43,066 nucleotides of DNA from a virus. Made by a program: the position numbers and the translations under genes. Under the pieces are notes generated by a model, which worked only from the letters and a program-made list of their open reading frames with translations, was not told the DNA's origin and made no database searches. Positions within the stretch are counted from its first letter, which is position 1, and every line of letters begins with the position of its first letter. The DNA is taken from positions 1-43,066 of IMG/VR virus record IMGVR_UViG_3300048128_000112; one strand, written 5' to 3'. Shown piece after piece: positions 37,784-43,066 of this stretch.

Positions 37784-39414
37784 TGTTGTTCAGGTGCAGG
37801 TTCGTTCATGCCAGCGACAGTTGATGCCGCATCAGCCAGGTTTTTGGGGTCAGTCAGTTTTGACTGGAGCAATGCTTGTTGTTGCGCTTGTTGTTGCGCA
37901 GCTTGTTGTTCTTGGGCGAGTTCCTCTTCAGTCTTAATTAGACCGACAGTGTCAATGCCCATCGAATACGCCAAGCGCTTAATCAGTTCGGATGGCTTCA
38001 AATAGGTCGCCATTCCTTCTGGTCCCATTGTTTGGCCAAGGGTCGTCGTGAACCTAACCAGCTGCTCCAAGTCATTGCCACGTCCGACTGCTGCCAAGCC
38101 AACAGTCATCACTGGTTTCACCAGCTCCTTCGGAAGCTTTGGCACCTTCTTCTCACGCTGCAAAATGTCCAGCTTCCGGGCGACATAAGGCACCTGGAAT
38201 TCGCTGGTCAGGATGCTGTAGATCGAGCCCAATGAGTTCTCGATTTGCAGCGCTTGGAGGCGAACCTCTTCCGCTGTAGTGCGTTCAGAGTCCCGGACGT
38301 CAGCAAGCATGAAAGCCTGTGACAGCCTGGCTTCGATCTGCTGCTTTCCTTGCATTGCCACCTGCAGATCGGTGCTCTTCTGCACCTGCAGGGCCTGCAC
38401 ATCATTGGGATCGCCAGTCACAAACGAACCGTTCGGACTGTTGGCCAGATTGGCGGCCTTGGTGACACCTGATGGCTTCACCAGGAACAGCACTTTGCTG
38501 CTGGCAAGGCTGCCCTCAGCGATGGCCTGACATAGCGCTTCAACGGTCTGGAGATCTGCCAATGCAGCGCTCTCGACGTAGCTGATTCCGTACTGCTGGC
38601 CATCGCTACGAGTCATCCGCAGCGGCAGCCAAGGACTCACGTCTTCCGGTGCCCGACCTTCAGAACCAGGGATGACCTTGTTGTTCACCTCCTGATGCCA
38701 TTTCACCGTTCCCTTTTTGCCCTGGCTGTTCCGCTCCCAGGTCACATAGGTGTAGATCCGAACGGTGTCGCCTGAATCTTTGCGGGGAACAGGCTGAACG
38801 ATGTCATCGATAATCCCGCTAGTGATGTCATCGTCGTCATCCTTGGCCCGCACCATGTCCTGCACCTTTTGAGGCAAGGTGCTGATGGCCAGCTGCTCGC
38901 AGGTGATCACCTCCAGGGGGTTACCCATGGGGTCCCGCTGGCAGACATAGCGGTTGAGGTGAAAACACCGCAGCCCCTCAGGCGCGATGTAGAGCAACGC
39001 GTTGCCACCAACGATCAGATGCAACAACGCCTCGTGGAACACCACCCGGTCGTTGCTTGCCTCGATCTCTCGCAGAACCTGACGCTCGATCTGGCTTAAC
39101 GCCGCCTCGAAGTCAGACTTCTGCTCAGTGCTAACGCCCTGGGCATTCAGCTCGGCTTCATCCAGCGAGAAGCGAAAGAACTGCTGCGTCGGGGGCAGCA
39201 ACGCCAACAACATGCGGCTAGCAAGGTTCAGGCAACCCCTGGCGCCGATACCGTTCCATGGCACCGGATAAGTCTCCTTGGTGTCAGGAACAGGCTCGTT
39301 GCTCTGCGGAATCAGATACGGAATCGTCAGCCGAGCGCAAGCCCGACCCCTACTCAGGTAGTAATCCCTGTCAGATTGCAGGTCTTCATAGCGTTGCGCT
39401 GCGGTCTGTTTCAT
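37780..39414 (-). CDS. Portal (head-tail connector), gp8-like (544 aa)
   Basis: It forms the dodecameric ring through which DNA is packaged and ejected. Landmarks are the N-terminal TAAQRYEDLQSDRDYYLSRG and RLTIPYLIPQ, GARGCLNLASRMLLALLPP with PTQQFFRFSLD, the wing region with VHEALLHLIVGGNALLY-like sequence, and FMLADVRDSERTTAEEVRLQ. The last is the tunnel-helix region typical of T7-type portals. A Gln-rich tail (QEQQAAQQQAQQQALLQ) follows. Length is near T7 gp8 (536 aa). The start overlaps the stop of the 147-aa gene (TGATG). Confidence 0.94.
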   Translation of the reverse strand: MKQTAAQRYEDLQSDRDYYLSRGRACARLTIPYLIPQSNEPVPDTKETYPVPWNGIGARGCLNLASRMLLALLPPTQQFFRFSLDEAELNAQGVSTEQKSDFEAALSQIERQVLREIEASNDRVVFHEALLHLIVGGNALLYIAPEGLRCFHLNRYVCQRDPMGNPLEVITCEQLAISTLPQKVQDMVRAKDDDDDITSGIIDDIVQPVPRKDSGDTVRIYTYVTWERNSQGKKGTVKWHQEVNNKVIPGSEGRAPEDVSPWLPLRMTRSDGQQYGISYVESAALADLQTVEALCQAIAEGSLASSKVLFLVKPSGVTKAANLANSPNGSFVTGDPNDVQALQVQKSTDLQVAMQGKQQIEARLSQAFMLADVRDSERTTAEEVRLQALQIENSLGSIYSILTSEFQVPYVARKLDILQREKKVPKLPKELVKPVMTVGLAAVGRGNDLEQLVRFTTTLGQTMGPEGMATYLKPSELIKRLAYSMGIDTVGLIKTEEELAQEQQAAQQQAQQQALLQSKLTDPKNLADAASTVAGMNEPAPEQQ

Positions 39415-39857
39415 CAGATTGAGAGATTGAAGCCACGGGTTGAAGCAGATCCGCGTGCAACACCAGCAGATGTTGAACCAGAACCCCTACGGCCTTGAGC
39501 GCGAGGTGTTTGCTGAGCAGTAGGTGCAGGTGGTTGCACCTGGCCAAGAATTCGCAGCGATGTGGCTGCAGCACCACTGGCTCGCTTGATACCCATCACC
39601 TTGCCCATGTTTGCCGCCTTCATGTCCGCAAGCTTTTGGTCCTGCTGACCCCGCAAGGTGGCAACTTGCTGGTTCTGTTCAGCCATCAAAGCCGCTTGCT
39701 GCGACTCAAGACGGTTTCTCCTTAGCTGTTGCTCACGAGCAATCTGTTCTTGCTCCCTGGCGAGCTTATCCAGCTCTCTTTGCCGCCTTTCGGCCTTCTT
39801 CTCCTTCTTCTTGGCCTTCTTTTCGGCCTTTCTCTTTTTGCTAGCGCCGCTGCACAT
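39414..39857 (-). CDS. Small MCSG...FNLSI protein (147 aa), third of three related
   Basis: It starts MCSGASKKRK, followed by a very basic Lys/Arg/Glu coiled helix (AEKKAKKKEKKAERRQREL) and a Gln-rich coiled coil (about 30-75). The tail is Ser/Thr/Gly/Pro-rich, holding SLRI and ending TRGFNLSI. The N-terminal MC-x-G and the C-terminal SLRI ... LNxxI pattern recur in the two genes before it. No membrane segment. Its basic coiled coil could bind DNA or the inner face of the portal. It lies immediately before the portal gene with a TGATG overlap. Probably a minor virion or assembly protein. Confidence 0.6.
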   Translation of the reverse strand: MCSGASKKRKAEKKAKKKEKKAERRQRELDKLAREQEQIAREQQLRRNRLESQQAALMAEQNQQVATLRGQQDQKLADMKAANMGKVMGIKRASGAAATSLRILGQVQPPAPTAQQTPRAQGRRGSGSTSAGVARGSASTRGFNLSI

Positions 39858-39859
39858 GA

Positions 39860-40285
39860 TCAGATACCAAGGTTGAGGCCAGAACCAGTACCGCTGGACG
39901 TGCCGGCGGTGCTGATCTTGAGGTTGGCTTTCGGCTTCTTCTTCTTCTCGATGACAGCCGTTGTTTGAGCTTGTTCAGGCTCTGACTGGGTTGCAGTAAC
40001 TGACAAGGCACTCGCTTGTTGAGCGGCACCAGCCGATGCAGCCTCTGCTTCTGCAGCCATGGCAGCTTCTTCAGTTGCAGTCAGATCTGCTGCGTACTGT
40101 TCTTCTAATGCCAAGGTCTGAGCATTGGCTTCATCAATTTGAGCCTGCAGTTGCGACTGGAATTCGCTCTGCTGCGTTGCAATCTGCTGCTCATATTGAG
40201 CCAGCGATTCTTCCTGACGCCTGATGTCATCCTTGGAAGGGCCTTTGTACTTGACGTTTGGTGCTTTAGGACCGCCGAAACACAT
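39860..40285 (-). CDS. Small MCFGG...GLNLGI protein (141 aa), second of three related
   Basis: It starts MCFGGPKAPN, then a long acidic Gln/Glu/Ala coiled coil (about 20-95), then KKKKPKANLKI and a Gly/Ser/Thr tail ending TGSGLNLGI. An AGGAG lies at a good distance upstream. The architecture matches its neighbours, but the central coil is acidic where the third protein's is basic, which would allow a heteromeric coiled coil (inference). No domain recognised. Confidence 0.6.
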   Translation of the reverse strand: MCFGGPKAPNVKYKGPSKDDIRRQEESLAQYEQQIATQQSEFQSQLQAQIDEANAQTLALEEQYAADLTATEEAAMAAEAEAASAGAAQQASALSVTATQSEPEQAQTTAVIEKKKKPKANLKISTAGTSSGTGSGLNLGI

Positions 40286-40295
40286 GGTTTTGCTC

Positions 40296-40703
40296 CTATG
40301 GAGAGGTGATGTTCAAGCCAGTCCCCTGGCCGGAGGAAGATGCGACTTTTTTGCCAATCCTCAAAGAGGATTTGCCCTTCCGGGACGAGATCCTGCGATC
40401 TCTGGCGCCAATAACTGGAGCCTGCGCAGTTGGCTCCGGAGGTGGAGTCCCCACCAAAACTGACAACCGTCTTGCCTCTTCTTCGAGCTTGTCCTGATCC
40501 TTTGCCTTCTGCACTTGGGCATCACGGATCTTTTCTCGTACTGCCGTCTGCTGCTTCAGGGACGCATTCAGCTGACCCTGCATCGCCTTGGATTGATTAT
40601 CCATTTGCGATTCAATCGCATCCTTCTGCAGCTGAAACTGCTTGTCGTATGCGTTGTAGTCGGGCTTCGTGATCGTCCCGGCACTGCCACCGCCAAAACA
40701 CAT
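40296..40703 (-). CDS. Small MCFGG...GLNITSP protein (135 aa), first of three related
   Basis: With the ATG at 40703, which overlaps the preceding stop (TGATG) and has AGGAGG nine bases upstream, the protein starts MCFGGGSAGTI. A Gln/Lys/Glu coiled coil follows (about 15-75), then RKGKSSLRI and a Gly/Ser tail ending GTGLNITSP. An upstream extension in the same frame has odd composition and lies over the preceding gene, so it is rejected. Shares start and end motifs with the next two genes; probably tandem divergence from one ancestor. Confidence 0.6.
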   Translation of the reverse strand: MCFGGGSAGTITKPDYNAYDKQFQLQKDAIESQMDNQSKAMQGQLNASLKQQTAVREKIRDAQVQKAKDQDKLEEEARRLSVLVGTPPPEPTAQAPVIGARDRRISSRKGKSSLRIGKKVASSSGQGTGLNITSP

Positions 40704-40906
40704 CAGTTGTGGCCTCCTAATTCCATGGTGGTGCGCAGATCCTCTTGCTGCTCCGCAAGCTTGTGAGCAAGCCACTTCACAACAGACACCTGGCCAGCAC
40801 GCCACATGATCTCCTTGTCACTCCAGTCAAATGACGGAGCGACATCAGGGAATTCGGCTGCAAGCGCTGCCACTAGCCGCTCATCAATGGGTGGCAAGTA
40901 AGGCAC
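40703..40906 (-). CDS. Small acidic protein (67 aa) at the head of the portal unit
   Basis: It starts MPYLPPIDERLVAALAAEFP and carries FDWSDKEIMWRAGQVSVVKW, ending in a helical Glu/Gln/His stretch. Similar 'P-x-ID-x-RL ... SDREIW-x-AG-x-x-x-VVRWL' small proteins occur in other podoviruses before the portal gene, by memory, and have no known function. It is the first minus-strand gene after the gap facing the candidate small terminase gene, and it is TGATG-coupled to the first MCFGG protein. Confidence 0.6.
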   Translation of the reverse strand: MPYLPPIDERLVAALAAEFPDVAPSFDWSDKEIMWRAGQVSVVKWLAHKLAEQQEDLRTTMELGGHN

Positions 40907-40966
40907 TCTGCGAGATCGTAGACATAGGAACTTTATCTACCTTGGGTTCAGAAGCCCAGTCATGCC
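40907..40966. promoter_or_regulatory. Divergent 60-bp gap between the portal unit and the terS candidate
   Basis: The only non-coding stretch between the leftward portal unit and the rightward terS candidate. It contains the AT-rich ACTTTATCTACC and an imperfect hairpin (GGGTTCAGAAGCCC). It probably carries promoters for one or both genes, but I see no match to the candidate promoter pair elsewhere. Confidence 0.35.
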
Positions 40967-41200
40967 ATGAGTGATGATCTCGACAAGCTCAGCCAGATCC
41001 ACAGCCTCGTAATTGATCAAGTCCTGGAAGATCTCCAGAACGGTGATCGCAAAGCACGACAAGAGGCCATGGCACTGCTGAAAAACAGCAATGTCACCGC
41101 TGTCGCTGCTGAGGGCTCCACCCTGAAGAAACTGGCCGGCAAGCTCGACTTCTCTGAGATGGATGACAAGGTCGTCCCGCTCAGACAGTCAGCTGTTTGA
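40967..41200 (+). CDS. Candidate small terminase subunit (77 aa)
   Basis: An acidic helical protein. Two helices (LDKLSQIHSLVIDQVLEDLQ, RKARQEAMALLKNSNV) precede VAAEGSTLKKLAGKLDF and an acidic end, the pattern of short podovirus small terminases ('LNVARQFLKDNNI ... L...LPF'). These bind DNA and the large subunit during packaging. It is the only plus-strand gene within the late block, and its last 20 bases overlap the end of terL, which converges on it. It has no Shine-Dalgarno sequence. The composition makes the reading far more likely real than the opposite strand. The function is tentative. Confidence 0.5.
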   Translation: MSDDLDKLSQIHSLVIDQVLEDLQNGDRKARQEAMALLKNSNVTAVAAEGSTLKKLAGKLDFSEMDDKVVPLRQSAV

Positions 41201-42935
41201 CGCCTCCATAAGAGCCATGACCAGACAAGTTCGGGCGCCATCCCAGCGCGAGGGAATCAATGGCGCCTACTTGCTCTGATTGCCAGGCTTCCATGTCTTC
41301 GGCCTGCATCTGGGCGGCACGATCCGCCTGGGCCCGCATCTGGTCCTGGGCGGCTGCTTCAACGAAATAGGCAAGGGCAATGGCCAGTGCATCAGCACGG
41401 TCATCGTGATCAAGACAGCCCTTTTCGGCAGTGAGGCGGCTCAGCTGCCACGCCAATGACCGCGAATAGCCGTGCTCTGGGTCTTCATCGAGCAACCGGT
41501 AGTCGTTCTTCAGCACACGCGACAGAATCGCTAGGCGATGCTGCTGAATGATCGGGCCGAGGGTGTCGCAAAGGCGATGCTCCTTCCGAATGCTGTGCTT
41601 CACCTCCTCAATCGTCACCGGATGGTGCCGGAGTAGGTGCGGCTTGAGCAATGCAGAGAACATGCCATCGCCCATGTTCGCTTCAGCGATCACATAGTTC
41701 ACATTCCACTTCTTGGCGGTCTTGGCCAGGTGCTCCAGGACGGTGTCCTCGTAACCAAGCGTGGAACCACCTGATTCCAAAAGCGTGAAGTTGCCCCCAT
41801 ACTCCGCCAATACACACCAGGCCAATTCATCTCGGCCGCGGCCTGCAGGGTCAACGCTCATGACGACACGAGCATCCTTCCGTTCGATCCAGCCATTGAT
41901 AAATGCCGGCTTATGCCAATGCCGGTCGGCACCCATGCCCACGCAAACAAGGTCTTGAAGCCGATAATCCGGCCCGTTCGACCACACGACGGTTTCCGGC
42001 AAGGCCGAGCCATCGATGTCGAGGACGACAATGTCACCCAGGCGTACTGGGAAGCGATCCAGCGTGGCAAGCCGCGTATTGAGCAGGAACTGCAGCTCGA
42101 AGCTTGCCTTCGTCATCGACGCCTGACGCTGCAGGATGTCCTCATGACTGAAGCGTTCGGGATCCGTTGGTTCGCCGACTAGACCAGGCTCCAGGGCCAG
42201 CTCTTGCTCGATGCCTGGATCGAGATTGCCCTCATACGGTTCGAGATCCTTGGGATAGCAGGCAGGCCAGTAGCGGCTCTTGTATCCCCGTTCTCGAACC
42301 AGTCTCAGATAGATACTGGTTTCTGTATGTGGCGTGCCCAGGTACAGAATCTTCCTTGGCAGGAGCTGCCCTTCATCGGGCTTGATGATCGACTCCATCT
42401 CCGTGACGGCGTGCGCCACCCGCTCCTGCTTCAGCTGGGTGATGACGTTGGAGAGCGTTTCCACGTCGTCGAGGATTGCGCAAGTACAGCGCTGTCCAGT
42501 GGTCTGTGCCGTAACGCCCAAAGCTCGTACGGATGGGCTCTGTTCAACAGTGCAAGGCCCAACATCAAAGGCGACATTGCTGAATCTGTTCTCTGGCCCA
42601 GGCAGCAGACACTGCAAGATGTCGACTTCAGCCATAGTCCGCAGCAAGAACTGCGTGAAGTCCGTGGACTTGATGGCAGTGGCCGAAACCACCAGGATTT
42701 TTTCCTCAGGATCCATCCTGAGGCGCCATAGGGCGTAATACGACGCCAACAGGCTTTTGCCTAACCCACGAAACGCAACCGTCAAGGTCCGATCCGGCCC
42801 GTTTTGCATCCAATCAGCGACCGCAACCTGCTGTTTGGTTGGTGTCGACGCCAGACCCTGCTCCCTGAGCAGATAGCAGACGAAATTTGGGAAACTATGC
42901 AGCGCTTCCGGCAGTGGTTCCCACATCTGCTGCAT
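41181..42935 (-). CDS. terL: Terminase large subunit, T7 gp19-like (584 aa)
   Basis: It powers DNA packaging into the procapsid and cuts concatemers. The ATPase has Walker A AFRGLGKS (54-61), Walker B CAILDDVE (152-159) and the coupling segment KILYLGTPHTETS. The nuclease has MSVDPAGRGRDE (first metal-binding Asp), ANMGDGMFSALL and the late acidic DHDDRADAL. Similarity to T7 gp19 (586 aa) runs along the whole length, for example FDVGP ... SPSVRALGVT. This suggests T7-type packaging with direct terminal repeats. Its ATG overlaps the stop of the 54-aa gene (TAATG). In T7 terL is the last gene, whereas here it opens the structural genes. Confidence 0.96.
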   Translation of the reverse strand: MQQMWEPLPEALHSFPNFVCYLLREQGLASTPTKQQVAVADWMQNGPDRTLTVAFRGLGKSLLASYYALWRLRMDPEEKILVVSATAIKSTDFTQFLLRTMAEVDILQCLLPGPENRFSNVAFDVGPCTVEQSPSVRALGVTAQTTGQRCTCAILDDVETLSNVITQLKQERVAHAVTEMESIIKPDEGQLLPRKILYLGTPHTETSIYLRLVRERGYKSRYWPACYPKDLEPYEGNLDPGIEQELALEPGLVGEPTDPERFSHEDILQRQASMTKASFELQFLLNTRLATLDRFPVRLGDIVVLDIDGSALPETVVWSNGPDYRLQDLVCVGMGADRHWHKPAFINGWIERKDARVVMSVDPAGRGRDELAWCVLAEYGGNFTLLESGGSTLGYEDTVLEHLAKTAKKWNVNYVIAEANMGDGMFSALLKPHLLRHHPVTIEEVKHSIRKEHRLCDTLGPIIQQHRLAILSRVLKNDYRLLDEDPEHGYSRSLAWQLSRLTAEKGCLDHDDRADALAIALAYFVEAAAQDQMRAQADRAAQMQAEDMEAWQSEQVGAIDSLALGWRPNLSGHGSYGGVKQLTV

Positions 42936-43066
42936 TAAAACGACCCCAAGGCAGCAGTTCTGATGGCATTACGGAGCTGTGGCTCCTTCTCATCCACCAG
43001 GTGATAGGACGACACCAGGCACCATTCGGTGATGCCGTCCTCTGTCAGGGAGACGCGCAGCATCTC
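42935..43066 (-). CDS. 54-aa protein upstream of terL, 3' part (right end of window)
   Basis: The same gene as at the left edge, seen here because of the repeated end. This part carries the C-terminal 43 codons, ending RTAALGSF and the TAA whose last base is the first base of the terL ATG. Only on the closed circle is the gene complete. Confidence 0.75.
   Translation of the reverse strand, partial: EMLRVSLTEDGITEWCLVSSYHLVDEKEPQLRNAIRTAALGSF
42940..43066. repeat. Right copy of 127-bp terminal direct repeat
   Basis: Identical to the first 127 bases. It closes the contig into a 42,939-bp circle. It lies inside the 54-aa gene, so it is not likely to be a natural packaging end. Confidence 0.95.

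Noticed and set aside
1-43066. CRISPR array, tRNA, rRNA, insertion sequence or photosynthesis gene
   Set aside because: I looked for regularly spaced repeats, tRNA arms, transposase signatures and psbA/hli-like proteins and saw none that I could support.

Overview
This window is an apparently complete genome of a T7-like podovirus (Autographiviridae-type). It carries the family hallmarks: a single-subunit RNA polymerase, a gp4-type primase-helicase, a gp6-type exonuclease, a T7-type terL, portal, scaffold and capsid, tail tubular proteins A and B, a gp13-gp16-like ejection set, and a tail fibre with a T7-type N-terminus. The first 127 bases are repeated exactly as the last 127, so the contig closes into a circle of 42,939 bp. 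A small gene spans the join. The likely host is a high-GC picocyanobacterium (Synechococcus/Cyanobium type). This is inferred from the wHTH-integrase-RNA polymerase order seen in marine cyanopodoviruses, the cyanophage-style tail-fibre ends, and the many starts without Shine-Dalgarno sequences. It is not proven.

Layout. There are two opposed transcription blocks. The plus-strand block (about 2280-13838) holds small accessory genes, three tandem winged-helix regulators, a tyrosine integrase, a regulatory gap, RNA polymerase, SSB, a RusA-type resolvase, a zinc ribbon, primase-helicase, small genes, exonuclease and a GH19-like endolysin. The minus-strand block reads from 1652 down through the contig join and on to about 13794. 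It begins with three small genes (one winged-helix) that end at an intrinsic terminator (687-722). An Ig-like protein, a 54-aa join-spanning gene and terL follow. Next come four small proteins, portal, scaffold, capsid (followed by a strong terminator), tail tubes, ejection proteins, three different fibre/spike proteins, a holin candidate and a last small ORF. One probable small-terminase gene lies alone on the plus strand, convergent with terL. The blocks diverge at 1653-2280 and converge near 13800-13960. Classical T7 relatives transcribe everything in one direction.

How it fits together. I find no DNA polymerase gene, although helicase-primase, SSB, exonuclease and resolvase are present, so the host replicase is probably used. 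The 627-bp divergent gap contains four tandem 11-12 bp repeats, an AT-rich stretch and a near-consensus DnaA box, and is a candidate origin. Integrase, three paralogous winged-helix regulators and a phased array of CTTGCAAG palindromes just upstream of the RNA polymerase gene suggest a temperate or integration-capable lifestyle with a regulated switch.

Most notable are the inverted module arrangement, the missing polymerase with a host-type origin candidate, an 11-bp motif repeated four times in gaps, a 1418-aa ejection protein with ParB-like and HExxH peptidase signatures, and three adjacent small proteins sharing a MC(F/S)G start and a GLNI-like end.
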